A stretch of 42,265 nt of DNA, taken from Spirochaetales bacterium. GTDB lineage: Bacteria > Spirochaetota > Spirochaetia > SZUA-6 > DRHE01. Both the position numbers and the translations under genes were made by a program. The notes beneath the pieces are model-generated. The model searched no databases. It was not told where the DNA came from and saw only the letters and a program-made list of their open reading frames with translations. The stretch is from NCBI GenBank assembly GCA_030604195.1, contig JAUVWI010000027.1:1-42265 (forward strand). The letters are read 5' to 3'. Below are positions 1-8,184 of the stretch, piece by piece (position 1 is the first letter of the stretch; each line of letters begins with the position of its first letter).

Positions 1-117
1 AAAAAAAAGGTTCCTGATGCATGAATATTCGCTCCAGACATAGTTGCGGGACAGCCTGTTGTTACATCCGTTTTAGTTCCCTGCTATATAAAGAGTCTGA
101 TGAGCTAAGTCAATAGG

Positions 118-732
118 CTATATCCTTATATCATTTATTTCAGGCATAAATCCTAATACGTGCAGAGAATTACCCTCCGCGTATGGCTCCACATGGTAAG
201 GATGCAGCAGATGAGAATCCGTTTCCCCTTTTCGAATGGAATAATGAGTAATTTTAACGGCTTTCTTATTTACCATGGCAGCTGTAAGGGTGTTGATGAA
301 CTTTCCATATTTTTCCGAACCGTCATTAGGGACGGCAGTATCGAAAATATCCGCGGATCGCCGGATGGTCCTGGAAAAGTCTTCTGCGTATTCCTCTACA
401 ACGGAGGAGAGCTTCCGCAAAGCTGAGGCGGCAGCGGGATAATGAAAACGTATCTTCCGGCACAGAAGACGGGAGGCAATACTCACAGCCTGTATTTCTT
501 CCGAGTTCAGATGGACCTCATTCAGGTAGGCAACTTTATTCAGATATATTTTACGGGAATCATCCTCCCAAATCGGAAGTTCACTGCTCAATTCGTCGAT
601 ATCACGGCTGATTGTCGGCTTGCTCACAGCCAGACGACGAGCGATTTCTGCACGTGCCAGACCCTCCGGATGAGAGAGGAGAAGCATTTCAAGACTCTTA
701 AAACGCCCTGACCGTACAATCGCTCGTTTCAT
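118..732 (-). CDS. HTH/WYL-domain transcriptional regulator, C-terminally truncated
   Basis: A 204-residue protein. Residues 1-60 form an HTH_11/DeoR-like winged helix (EIARRLAVSKPTISRDIDEL is the helix-turn-helix core). Residues 140-204 match the start of a WYL ligand-sensing domain (ITHYSIRKGE, then LHPYHVEPYAEGNSLHVLGF). WYL regulators are usually about 300 residues or more, so roughly 100 C-terminal residues are absent. The stop is TAG at 118-120. Reading on in the same frame gives 14 more codons (PIDLAHQTLYIAGN) before TAA at 73-75, and this resembles the usual WYL continuation with an ID-R-I-like core. I infer a nonsense mutation and a probable pseudogene or shortened regulator. It is transcribed away from the toxin-antitoxin pair at 1 kb. 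The fold assignment is firm; the ligand and targets are unknown. Confidence 0.8.
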   Translation of the reverse strand: MKRAIVRSGRFKSLEMLLLSHPEGLARAEIARRLAVSKPTISRDIDELSSELPIWEDDSRKIYLNKVAYLNEVHLNSEEIQAVSIASRLLCRKIRFHYPAAASALRKLSSVVEEYAEDFSRTIRRSADIFDTAVPNDGSEKYGKFINTLTAAMVNKKAVKITHYSIRKGETDSHLLHPYHVEPYAEGNSLHVLGFMPEINDIRI

Positions 733-932
733 ATTATTATCTACATCTTTTGTTCTATAGGTGTCATTGTATATGAATTTCCGATGGAGAGCAAATTTAT
801 TTAACCGCTTTCAATCCGAGATACACTCCTGAAAGATAAGGGGACAATTATATCCAAAATCAGATATTTTTCGAAACGGAATGTGCTTTTGGACTTTTCG
901 CAGGTTACAAGAGCCTGGTAATAAATATTTTA

Positions 933-968
933 TATGACAATTTAATTGCCAAATTACTTGCCGATTTA
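933..968 (+). repeat. Three tandem imperfect 12-bp repeats, candidate operator
   Basis: Three contiguous 12-mers read tatgacaattta (933-944), attgccaaatta (945-956) and cttgccgattta (957-968). Pairwise identity is 8 or 9 of 12. The last copy overlaps the proposed -35 box. Phd/YefM antitoxins bind repeated sites in their own promoter, so an autoregulatory operator is a reasonable inference. The region is AT-rich, so chance similarity is possible. Confidence 0.4.
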
Positions 969-986
969 ATCAACATACAATATAAT
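958..986 (+). promoter_or_regulatory. Sigma-70-type promoter of the toxin-antitoxin operon
   Basis: TTGCCG (958-963), a 17-nt spacer, and a perfect TATAAT (981-986). The purine-rich Shine-Dalgarno follows at about 996-1004, so the leader is very short. Position, spacing and -10 match are all good; the -35 matches only TTG well. Confidence 0.6.
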
Positions 987-1010
987 TCAATATAGAGGGG
1001 GAGGTTGAAT

Positions 1011-1280
1011 ATGATAACTATTAAAGAAAATACAACATTAGTAGGTGTATCTGAGCTTCGTTATGGTATCGAAAAAATCCTTGAAAAAGCTCAAGAGGGG
1101 GTTGTCATTATTGAGAAAAGACACAAACCCGCAGCTGTGTTAATGTCAAATGAAGAGTATGAACTCATACAGAACCTTCTTGAAGTAGCTGAAGATATTG
1201 CATTAGGATTTATTGCAGAACAACGTTTTAAAAATAGCAAAGAAGACGATTATATCAATATTGAAGAACTTCTTAAATGA
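1011..1280 (+). CDS. Type II antitoxin, Phd/YefM family
   Basis: An 89-residue protein with the Phd/YefM N-terminal DNA-binding fold: a short strand and VGVSELRYGIEKILEKAQEG, then VVIIEKRHKPAAVLMSNEEYE, the family signature. The acidic C-terminal tail (KEDDYINIEELLK) is the usual toxin-neutralising segment. I chose ATG 1011 because a strong AGGGGGAGG ends at 1004, 6 nt away; a TTG at 1005 in the same frame overlaps the spacer. The toxin gene begins 12 nt after its stop. The protein should bind and neutralise the RelE-like toxin and repress the operon, probably through the repeats at 933-968. The cassette is AT-rich relative to its neighbours, which suggests horizontal acquisition. Confidence 0.85.
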   Translation: MITIKENTTLVGVSELRYGIEKILEKAQEGVVIIEKRHKPAAVLMSNEEYELIQNLLEVAEDIALGFIAEQRFKNSKEDDYINIEELLK

Positions 1281-1292
1281 TAAAATAAAATA

Positions 1293-1586
1293 ATGTGGCA
1301 AATTAAGATACATCGTCTGGTTGTTAATAAAGACTTAAAGAAAATTGATAAGAGTGATCGTTCTAATATTATTAAGACTATCTATAAGAAATTAAGTATT
1401 GCCCCGGAAAAATATGGCTCACCTCTCCGAAATGAGTTAAAAGGGTATTGGAAATTAAAAGTATCTGAATATCGAATAATATATATAATAGAAAAGCATA
1501 CAATACGGGTATTGGTGTTAAAAATAGGAATGCGCAGAAACAAAGAAGTATATAAAGAAATGTTACTCCGTATGAGAAAATTATAA
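1293..1586 (+). CDS. Type II toxin, RelE/ParE superfamily
   Basis: A 97-residue basic protein with the RelE/ParE pattern: an N-terminal strand (WQIKIHRLVVNKDLKKI), two helices, then PLRNELKGYWKLKVSEYRIIY, in which the L-G-WKL-----YRI-Y spacing is diagnostic, and a final strand (RVLVLKIGMRRNKEVY). The conserved basic residues of RelE-type mRNA interferases (the R of SEYRIIY and the terminal GMRRNKEVY) are present, so ribosome-dependent mRNA cleavage is plausible. ParE-like gyrase poisoning is the alternative. It sits 12 nt downstream of the Phd-family antitoxin in the standard order. It is about 95 residues, normal for the family, and looks intact. Confidence 0.85.
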   Translation: MWQIKIHRLVVNKDLKKIDKSDRSNIIKTIYKKLSIAPEKYGSPLRNELKGYWKLKVSEYRIIYIIEKHTIRVLVLKIGMRRNKEVYKEMLLRMRKL

Positions 1587-1633
1587 TAGATGCTCAGAAG
1601 CCTTTTGTATAAGTATAAAATGCATAGAAATAC

Positions 1634-1676
1634 AAAGGAGAAAAGCATGTTTGAGGAATTTTATGGGGCTTTTTAA
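1634..1676 (+). promoter_or_regulatory. Strong SD and out-of-frame ATG ahead of the SCP2 gene
   Basis: AAAGGAG (1634-1640) lies 6 nt before ATG 1647, an ideal initiation site. That ATG reads M-F-E-E-F-Y-G-A-F and stops at TAA 1674-1676. The SCP2 frame is +1 to it. Removing one T from TTTT (1659-1662), or a +1 slip on the TTT codon there, would give MFEEFMGLFKDSS and join the good start to the SCP2 domain. So the visible SD serves a start that is not in frame with the main ORF. Confidence 0.6.
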
Positions 1677-2076
1677 GGATTCAAGCACATTTGAAAGAGT
1701 AATTACCGGGTTTTTCAAATTGGTGGGTGATACCCCGAAGGTAGCCGCTAAGCTGCTGGCTTCCGGGCTGATCATCCGTTTTCAATACTCAGATCCGGAG
1801 GTGGTGGTTTTAATCGATTGCTCAGGGGAGAAGCTCGATGTGCGCGCAGGCGACACAGAAACAAAAGCCCAGGTAGAAATGTCAATGAGCAGTGACATTG
1901 CCCACAAGTTCTGGTTCGGCAAGGTTAACCTGATGGCCGCGCTCACCCGTAAACAGATGATTGCCAGGGGTCCGATACCCAAAATCCTGGCACTTCTGCC
2001 TGCTATCAAACCCACCTACAAGATGTACCCCGAGTACCTGGATAAAAACGGGTTCAGTGAGTACAACATCCATTAG
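1651..2076 (+). CDS. SCP2 sterol-carrier-like domain protein, start region possibly frameshifted
   Basis: Up to 141 residues. An SCP2-like fold is suggested by the central strands (LIIRFQYSDPEVVVLIDCSG), the pattern with VEMSMSSDIAHKFWFGKVNLMAALTRKQM, and the tail IPKILALLPAIKPTYKMYPEYL. SCP2 domains bind lipids or acyl chains in a hydrophobic tunnel; the ligand here is unknown. In-frame starts are TTG 1651 (SD spacing 10 nt) and ATG 1663 (22 nt from the SD), both poor. The well-placed ATG 1647 is out of frame by one base. The AOR gene follows after 10 nt, so the two are surely co-transcribed, which points to a shared oxidoreductase pathway. The family call is moderately sure; the true N terminus is uncertain. 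Confidence 0.75.
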   Translation: MRNFMGLFKDSSTFERVITGFFKLVGDTPKVAAKLLASGLIIRFQYSDPEVVVLIDCSGEKLDVRAGDTETKAQVEMSMSSDIAHKFWFGKVNLMAALTRKQMIARGPIPKILALLPAIKPTYKMYPEYLDKNGFSEYNIH

Positions 2077-2086
2077 GAGAAATAAA

Positions 2087-3973
2087 ATGTATGGATACGC
2101 AGGAAAAATCCTGTACATTGACCTTACACACAAGCAGATTGAGGAAAAGAAGCTTGATACCGGCTTTGCCAGGCAGTATATCGGCGGTCTGGGATTCGGA
2201 ACCCGCATCTACCTGGATCTGATCAAGGACAACCCGGAAATTGAGGCTCTCTCTCCTGAGAACCCCTTTATTCTGATGACCGGCCCGCTCACAGGCATCA
2301 AGATAAATGCGGCGGCCCGCTGGACCGTATGTTCCCGCTCCCCTCTGACCGGTTTCTGGGGCGAGTCCAATGTAGGCGGTTATTTCGGAGCCGAGCTGAA
2401 GTTTGCAGGTTATGATGGAATCGTTATTACCGGTGCGGCAGCCGAGCCCACCTATATCCGTATAGAGGATAGCCAGGTCAGCCTGGAGGATGCCGGAAAG
2501 TACTGGGGCCGGGATGTGTATACAGTGACCGATGCCCTGGTTGCCGACCTGCAGGGAGGAGCCGGGAGGCCGGGACAGGTTTTCACAATCGGTCAGGCAG
2601 GGGAAATAGGAGTCAGGTTTGCCTCGATTATAAATGCCAAGAGACACGTGGCCGGCCGCACAGGCATGGGCGCAGTGTGGGGCGCTAAACAACTGAAAGC
2701 TATCTTTGTCCGGGGGCACGATAAGCTTCAGATTGCCCGCCCTGATAAGCTTAATAGTCTTAACAATGAGCTTAAAAAATTGTATGCGGATAGTGTGTTT
2801 GTTGAGGCGCTGCGCAGCTTTGGAACCGCTGCCCACATGGATGTGGGCCATATTACCGGGGACATACCGATTAAAAACTGGCAGATCACCGAATGGGAGC
2901 GCTTTGACGACCTGGGACCGTTATCTTATGGAGAAAAAATCCTGAAGGGAAATCAGACCTGCTATGCCTGTAGTGTCAGATGCAAACGGGAAGCAGAAGT
3001 GCCGGACGGCCCTTTCAAGACCCAAATTGGGCCGGGACCGGAATACGAGACAGTTGCCAGTTTCGGCACCATGTGCCTGAATCCCAGCCTGGAATCCATT
3101 GCCAGGTGCAACGAACTCTGCAATCGTTACGGGATGGACACTATTACCTGCGGATCGACTATTGCCGTTGCAATTGAGTGCTTCGAGAATGGCTTGATAA
3201 GCGAGAAGGATACCGGTGGTCTGAAGTTGACCTGGGGAAATGCCGAAGCCATTGTCGCACTCACCGATAAAATCGGGATGAAAGAGGGTTTCGGCGCAAT
3301 CCTGGCAGAGGGAAGCGCCCGTGCTGCCGAGCAAATCGGCGGTTCTGCCCGGGATTTTCTCACCACAGTGAAAGGGCTGGAGGCGCCCATGCATGACCCC
3401 CGCAGTGTACACGGTTATGGTCTGGCCTATGCCGTATCTCCGCGCGGCGCCTGTCACATGGCCGGCCTGGACTACCCGGTTGAGGGTGGGGCCATGTACC
3501 TCCCCGACATTCCTGAGTGTGCCGGGGAGATCGTTGAGATGAGCAGCCAAGGAAAGGCTCGCTTGAATGTAGCTTGCCAGGATTTCGGCATGTTCTTTTC
3601 CAGCTGCGCAATATTCTGCAACCTGGGGGCGTGGGTGCTGAACGCGACCACGGCTGTAGATATGGTGAACTATGTTACCGGTTTTGACTACACACTGGAA
3701 GAGGTCATGAAGCTAGGCAAAAGGGTATGGTTTTTAAAACGCGGTCTCTCCAATCTCTTCGGAGTTCGTGCTGATCAGGACTATCTGCCCAGGCGACTGA
3801 TGACAGCGATGGCCAGCGGGCCAACACAAGGGAGCCTGCCCGACCTGAAGCTGATGCTCAAGGAGTTCTACGAGCTCAGGGGGTTCAACCCTGACGGCGT
3901 TCCCAAAAGGGAAGTGCTGCAAGCTCTGGATTTGTCACTGCTGGCCGGCCTGCTTCATAAGAATTGTTACTGA
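2087..3973 (+). CDS. Tungsten-type aldehyde:ferredoxin oxidoreductase (AOR family)
   Basis: A 628-residue protein, typical of AOR (about 600-630). It should oxidise an aldehyde to the carboxylate in the cytoplasm and pass electrons to ferredoxin, using a bis-pterin tungsten (or molybdenum) cofactor and one [4Fe-4S] cluster. N-terminal AOR landmarks are MYGYAGKILYIDL, then RSPLTGFWGESNVGGYFG and GRTGMGAVWGAKQLKAI. Cluster ligands are C292, C295 and C299 (CYACSVRC) plus a distal Cys (C507 or C511, in SSCAIFC). DPRSVHGYGLAYAVSPRG is the conserved cofactor region. Start ATG 2087 follows TTAGGAGA; the frame is open upstream to 1961, but that part overlaps the SCP2 gene. The substrate cannot be named. 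The SCP2 neighbour hints at a hydrophobic aldehyde. Confidence 0.93.
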   Translation: MYGYAGKILYIDLTHKQIEEKKLDTGFARQYIGGLGFGTRIYLDLIKDNPEIEALSPENPFILMTGPLTGIKINAAARWTVCSRSPLTGFWGESNVGGYFGAELKFAGYDGIVITGAAAEPTYIRIEDSQVSLEDAGKYWGRDVYTVTDALVADLQGGAGRPGQVFTIGQAGEIGVRFASIINAKRHVAGRTGMGAVWGAKQLKAIFVRGHDKLQIARPDKLNSLNNELKKLYADSVFVEALRSFGTAAHMDVGHITGDIPIKNWQITEWERFDDLGPLSYGEKILKGNQTCYACSVRCKREAEVPDGPFKTQIGPGPEYETVASFGTMCLNPSLESIARCNELCNRYGMDTITCGSTIAVAIECFENGLISEKDTGGLKLTWGNAEAIVALTDKIGMKEGFGAILAEGSARAAEQIGGSARDFLTTVKGLEAPMHDPRSVHGYGLAYAVSPRGACHMAGLDYPVEGGAMYLPDIPECAGEIVEMSSQGKARLNVACQDFGMFFSSCAIFCNLGAWVLNATTAVDMVNYVTGFDYTLEEVMKLGKRVWFLKRGLSNLFGVRADQDYLPRRLMTAMASGPTQGSLPDLKLMLKEFYELRGFNPDGVPKREVLQALDLSLLAGLLHKNCY

Positions 3974-3998
3974 TCCTGACAATAACTCCCCACCGGTT

Positions 3999-5144
3999 CT
4001 ATTCCTTTGTAATTGCTACAGTTGAAGCCGGCAGGTAAATACTGAAGGTTGTTCCTTCATCTTTAGCACTGAACACCTCGATAAAACCTTCATACTCCTT
4101 GATGATCCGGTAGACGGAGGTGAGTCCCAGCCCTGTACCTACACCGGCCGCTTTAGTGGTAAAATAGGGCTCCAAAATACGCGCTTTGGTTTTCCGGTCC
4201 ATGCCCATTCCGGTATCAGTTAGGGTTACCTTCACATAATTCCCCGGAAGGATCTTTTTTGATTTGCCTGCGATTTTATCAATAGTGACATTTGCTGTTT
4301 TAATATAGAGCTCCCCGCCCTCTGCCATAGCCTGCCACGCATTCAGATAAAGGTTAACCAGCACCTGCTCAATTTGACCACTGTCGGCCTCTATATCCCA
4401 GAGGTTCTGATAATAATCACTGAATATCTGCATGTTGCTGGTAATACTGCTGAACATCTCGGTGCTTTCGGCAATAAGTGAATTCAGATCAATAGGGCTG
4501 ATTTTATTCTTTGCTCCCCGCGCAAAATTCAGGAACTGCCTTACCAACCCCCCTCCCCTATGTATTATCTCTTCAATACGTTCAAGGTGTTCGTTTTGGG
4601 TTTCATCAATGGCAATATCCCTGCCCAACAAGGATACGTGGCCATGAATAATGTTGAGAATATTGTTAAAATCGTGGGCGACCCCCCTGGAAAGAGCGGC
4701 CACAGCTTCCATTTTCTGCGCCTGCTGATATTGTCCTTCAAGCCTTTTCTTTTCCTCTTCAGCTCTCTTTCTATCTGTTATATCCTCCTGGAAGCCAACC
4801 AGGGTAAGATAATTCCCCTTTTCATTGAGAAGCGGATGCATAGTCATCCGTATGTAGAAAATTTCCCCATTTTTTCTCTTATTGAGCATTTCCCCGCGCC
4901 AGAACCCCTGCTCCTTAATCCCGGCTGTTATCCTGCCCCAGACCTCCTCCACATCGGAGCCCCCATAGAGAATAATAGGTTCCGCACCTATAAGTTCCTC
5001 GTTTGTGTAGCCATACATCTTTTCTGTGCTTGCGTTAATATATTCTATTTTGCCATCCTTATTCATAGCAATAACAGAGACCGGGGTGCTTTTAAGTATT
5101 GCCGCTAAAAAATCAATCTGTTCCTGGCTTTGTTTCTCTTTCAT
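3999..5144 (-). CDS. PAS-domain sensor histidine kinase (soluble)
   Basis: A 381-residue kinase with no membrane segment. Residues 10-128 form a PAS/PAC domain (STPVSVIAMNKDGKIEYINA, ending in FQEDITDRKRAEEE). Next come a coiled linker (130-145), a HisKA dimerisation helix with phospho-acceptor H157 (SRGVAHDFNNILNI), and HATPase_c with N box (VNLYLNAWQAM), G1 (DTGMGMD) and G2 (GVGTGLGLTSVY). It ends convergently 25 nt from AOR and starts divergently from the DUF4954 gene. No receiver is adjacent, so its partner is elsewhere, possibly one of the lone receivers at 30.6 or 32.6 kb. A TATAAT-like box lies upstream on the minus strand at 5171-5176 without a convincing -35. Confidence 0.9.
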   Translation of the reverse strand: MKEKQSQEQIDFLAAILKSTPVSVIAMNKDGKIEYINASTEKMYGYTNEELIGAEPIILYGGSDVEEVWGRITAGIKEQGFWRGEMLNKRKNGEIFYIRMTMHPLLNEKGNYLTLVGFQEDITDRKRAEEEKKRLEGQYQQAQKMEAVAALSRGVAHDFNNILNIIHGHVSLLGRDIAIDETQNEHLERIEEIIHRGGGLVRQFLNFARGAKNKISPIDLNSLIAESTEMFSSITSNMQIFSDYYQNLWDIEADSGQIEQVLVNLYLNAWQAMAEGGELYIKTANVTIDKIAGKSKKILPGNYVKVTLTDTGMGMDRKTKARILEPYFTTKAAGVGTGLGLTSVYRIIKEYEGFIEVFSAKDEGTTFSIYLPASTVAITKE

Positions 5145-5216
5145 AGTTCCATTAAACTGATATATTGATAATTATAGAATAAATACACTACTTTTAAAAC
5201 AATATTGTGCCGATTT

Positions 5217-5225
5217 TGCTATAAT
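5217..5225 (+). promoter_or_regulatory. Extended -10 promoter of the DUF4954 gene
   Basis: TGCTATAAT, a consensus TG-N extension with a perfect TATAAT, lies about 45 nt before ATG 5270. No good -35 hexamer is seen 16-18 nt upstream, as is common for extended -10 promoters. The same TGC-TATA arrangement recurs at 35412-35420. Confidence 0.5.
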
Positions 5226-5269
5226 TAAGTCAGAGAGCCGTTAAGTCGAAAATATTGCAGAGGAAAGAT

Positions 5270-7396
5270 ATGAATAAAATTATAATGGGAAAGATAAAAG
5301 ATTTTTCTAAAGATTCTTTTCCGGACCAGCCTGACCACCTTCAACCTTACCGCTCCCTCACCTCGGAAGAGATTGAGGTGCTGGTCAAGAATAATAACAC
5401 GGCTGAAAGCTGGGACAATATCCGGGTCACCGGCAATTTTGATGCCAACCTGGTACGGAGCTGCGAGTTCTGGGGGCAGGTATACCTGGGGGACCTCACA
5501 GCGAAATTCCTGCAGTACAATGAATTGAGGCTGCCCGTGGGTTTGCAGAACAGTACAATAATTTCCTGTCATATCGGCAATAATGTAGTACTGCGTAATG
5601 TTCACCATATTTCTCACTATATCGTGGGCAACGAGGTAATCCTGGTTAATATCGATGAAATGATCACCGTTGACCATGCCAAATTCGGTAACGGCATAGT
5701 TAAGGAGGGCGAGAAAGAAGAGGTCCGTATCTGGCTCGAAGTAGGCAATGAAAACGGCGGCAGAAGGGTGCTGCCCTTTACCGGCATGCTTCCTGCCGAT
5801 GCCTATATTTGGTCCCGCTATCGTGAAAATAAAGGCCTGCAAAAACGGTTAATAGAAATGACCGACCGCCAGGGAAATACCGGGCGGGGCTTCTACGGCC
5901 GTATCGGCGATCATTCGATTATAAAAGACAGCCGTATTATAAAAGATGTGCTCATCGGCAGCAACTGCTATATTAAGGGCGCAAATAAATTAAAAAATCT
6001 GACTATAAACTCCAGCGCCCGGGAGCCCTCCCAGATAGGTGAAGGCGTTGAGCTGGTAAATGGCATTGTGGGTTACGGCAACCGGATTTTTTATGGAATT
6101 AAAGCGGTGCGCTTTGTAACCGGTAGAAATGTCCAGCTCAAGTACGGCGCCAGGTTGATCAACTCCTATCTGGGCTGCAATTCCACGGTTTCCTGCTGCG
6201 AAATTCTGAACAACCTCATCTTTCCCTTTCATGAGCAGCATCATAATAATTCTTTTCTCATCGCCTCAACCCTGCTCGGTCAATCCAATATAGCCGCCGG
6301 CGCCACTATCGGCTCCAATCATAATTCCAGGGCGGCGGATGGCGAAATACTGGCAGGTAGAGGATTCTGGCCCGGTTTAGTGTCAAGTTTCAAACACAAC
6401 TCGCGCTTTGCCTCTTTTACCCTGGTGGCCAGGGGGAACTATCCGTGGGAAATGGATATTACGCTGCCCTTCTCTTTGGTAAGCCTCTCTAACAATCAGA
6501 GAACCATACAGGTAATGCCCGGCTACTGGTTCAAGTACAATATGTATGCCCTGACCCGAAATAGCCTAAAATTCCAGAAGCGGGACTTGAGAATTACTAA
6601 AGAACAGAATATTGAATTTGATTATCTGGCTCCTGATACTGCTGAGGAAATGGTTGCAGCCAGACAAATACTGCTTAAAGCTTTGCAGGAAATTTCACCC
6701 GAAAGAATTCAATCGGCAGTCACCTCTGAGAGAGGCGAAAAAAATGAAAGTGAAATAGAGCTGCAACTCCCGGACATGGTAAAAGGTAGTAATGCAATTA
6801 TACTCAAACCTGTTCAGGGCTTTCACCTTTACGGAGAGATGTTGAAAATCTACGGTGCCAGGGAACTTAAAAAAGCAGTGGAAGAGGCAGTGGCACTGGG
6901 AGAGAGTCCCTCCGCCTATATTATCAGCAGATTTCACCATCCATACCGCAGCTGGGTAAACATCGGCGGCCAGATAATTCCGGAAGATTTGCTCCTTAAA
7001 ATTATAGAAAAGATCAGTGACGGAACCATAAAGAACTGGATTGAGCTGCATGCAGAATATGACGGGGCCTGGGCCAACTACCCCCTCCAGCGTCGGGATC
7101 ATGGCATATTCTGCGTCCTGGAAATGCACAACAAAAAAATTGGGGAGCTTACCGACACCCTGGTAGCCAAGCTCTTAACTGAATCACTTGCCCTTGCACA
7201 GAATATGCTTAGATCAGCCATAGATTCACGAGCCAAAGACTTTACCAACCACTTCCGGAAGATAACCTTCCGCAACCCGGAGGAAATGACCGCGGTGGTG
7301 GGCACCATTAAAGAAAATTCCTTCCTTAATGATTTTAAGAGAGATACGGCCCGGTATTGCAGAGAAGTCAGGAAACTGGTGCAGCAGATTCAGTGA
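5270..7396 (+). CDS. DUF4954 family protein, left-handed beta-helix
   Basis: A 708-residue protein. Residues 50-470 contain hexapeptide-like repeats of a left-handed parallel beta-helix (runs such as [37 protein letters not shown] and [20 protein letters not shown]), the scaffold of sugar-nucleotide and acyl transferases. [12 protein letters not shown]-type and [18 protein letters not shown] segments are what I associate with DUF4954. The C-terminal third (500-708) is helical. Function is not established; a nucleotidyl- or acyl-transferase-like role in envelope sugar metabolism is an inference from the fold. I chose ATG 5270 because AGAGGA ends about 5 nt before it; TTG 5255 is also in frame. 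Its 3' end overlaps the convergent nagB by 7 nt. Confidence 0.8.
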   Translation: MNKIIMGKIKDFSKDSFPDQPDHLQPYRSLTSEEIEVLVKNNNTAESWDNIRVTGNFDANLVRSCEFWGQVYLGDLTAKFLQYNELRLPVGLQNSTIISCHIGNNVVLRNVHHISHYIVGNEVILVNIDEMITVDHAKFGNGIVKEGEKEEVRIWLEVGNENGGRRVLPFTGMLPADAYIWSRYRENKGLQKRLIEMTDRQGNTGRGFYGRIGDHSIIKDSRIIKDVLIGSNCYIKGANKLKNLTINSSAREPSQIGEGVELVNGIVGYGNRIFYGIKAVRFVTGRNVQLKYGARLINSYLGCNSTVSCCEILNNLIFPFHEQHHNNSFLIASTLLGQSNIAAGATIGSNHNSRAADGEILAGRGFWPGLVSSFKHNSRFASFTLVARGNYPWEMDITLPFSLVSLSNNQRTIQVMPGYWFKYNMYALTRNSLKFQKRDLRITKEQNIEFDYLAPDTAEEMVAARQILLKALQEISPERIQSAVTSERGEKNESEIELQLPDMVKGSNAIILKPVQGFHLYGEMLKIYGARELKKAVEEAVALGESPSAYIISRFHHPYRSWVNIGGQIIPEDLLLKIIEKISDGTIKNWIELHAEYDGAWANYPLQRRDHGIFCVLEMHNKKIGELTDTLVAKLLTESLALAQNMLRSAIDSRAKDFTNHFRKITFRNPEEMTAVVGTIKENSFLNDFKRDTARYCREVRKLVQQIQ

Positions 7397-8184
7397 GCCG
7401 TTCTGCTTTCAATTTCCTTAAAATAATTCACCGTGCCTACCTTAAGTTCCATGGTAGCCTCATCATCACAGGCAATCAAAGCGCGTGAATGGAGCTGAAG
7501 ACAGGAAGCGGTCCACACATGATTTAAACCCTCTTCAACAACCTTCTGCAGGGCGCGGGCTTTAGCCAGACCGGAGACCAACAGTAATACCTCGGCAGCA
7601 TCCATGACAGTCCCAACCCCTACGGTAAGCGCGGTTTGGGGAACTTTGCTTATATCATTATCAAAAAAACGGGCATTTGCCTTGATAGTATCCAGGGTAA
7701 GGCTCTTTATCCGGGTACGGGAACCCAGTGAAGAACCAGGTTCATTGAAAGCGATATGGCCATCGGCCCCCATTCCTCCCAGGAAAAGATGTATCCCCCC
7801 TACCTGTTTTATCTTTTCTTCATATCTCTTACACTCCGATTCAAGATTCGGAGCATTGCCATCCAGAAAATTAATATTTCCCCCGGGAATATCGATATGG
7901 TTAAAAAAGTGTTCCTGCATGAAAAAACGATAGCTGTTAATGGAGTTTTCCGGCAGCCCCACATATTCATCCATATTAAAGGTAACTACATTCTTAAAAG
8001 AAAGTTCTTCCTGCCTGTGCCGGCGCACCAGCTCCCGGTAGACACCGATGGGTGAAGATCCGGTTGGCAATCCCAGCACAAAGGGCTTGTCGGTACGCGC
8101 TTCAAATTCTAATATCCGCCTGGCTATATAATCCGCAGCCCAGCGGCTCAGTTCCTCGTAATTCTTCAAGATTATCAATCTCAT
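7390..8184 (-). CDS. nagB: Glucosamine-6-phosphate deaminase
   Basis: A 264-residue NagB that converts glucosamine 6-phosphate to fructose 6-phosphate and ammonia. It has all the family blocks: [17 protein letters not shown] (phosphate loop), [13 protein letters not shown] (catalytic Asp), [20 protein letters not shown] (catalytic His and ring-opening acid pair), [11 protein letters not shown], and [12 protein letters not shown]. Length matches the 260-266 residues of the short bacterial form without an N-terminal kinase-like extension. Its ATG overlaps the proB stop by 4 nt, so it is translationally coupled as the last gene of the glycosyltransferase-proC-proA-proB operon. Pairing an amino-sugar enzyme with proline biosynthesis is unusual; both touch glutamate and nitrogen balance, but a direct link is not shown. 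Confidence 0.95.
   Translation of the reverse strand: MRLIILKNYEELSRWAADYIARRILEFEARTDKPFVLGLPTGSSPIGVYRELVRRHRQEELSFKNVVTFNMDEYVGLPENSINSYRFFMQEHFFNHIDIPGGNINFLDGNAPNLESECKRYEEKIKQVGGIHLFLGGMGADGHIAFNEPGSSLGSRTRIKSLTLDTIKANARFFDNDISKVPQTALTVGVGTVMDAAEVLLLVSGLAKARALQKVVEEGLNHVWTASCLQLHSRALIACDDEATMELKVGTVNYFKEIESRTAH

Larger units (their letters stand above)
733..1010. other. AT-rich intergenic region between WYL regulator and TA module
   Basis: These 278 nt hold no credible ORF or RNA gene. The left part must contain the minus-strand promoter of the WYL gene, but I cannot point to a clear one. The right part carries the TA promoter and tandem repeats listed separately. The AT-richness matches the TA genes rather than the genes beyond 1.7 kb. 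Confidence 0.6.

Noticed and set aside
790-850. Segment tttcaatccgagatacactc resembling part of a CRISPR repeat
   Set aside because: Only one copy, no spacers or cas genes.
1382-1775. Two minus-strand frames of 88 and 64 codons behind the TA module
   Set aside because: They overlap the RelE-type toxin and SCP2 genes, show no domain and reflect AT-rich composition.
1961-2086. Extension of the AOR gene to an upstream start at 1961
   Set aside because: It overlaps the SCP2 gene, has no SD, and AOR proteins begin at the MYGYAGKILYIDL segment encoded from 2087.
2054-2851. 265-codon open frame on the minus strand across the AOR gene
   Set aside because: Antisense to well-conserved AOR coding sequence, no recognisable domain, low-complexity composition.
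4560-5108. 182-codon plus-strand frame inside the PAS kinase
   Set aside because: Shadow of the kinase gene; the minus strand carries all PAS, HisKA and HATPase motifs.
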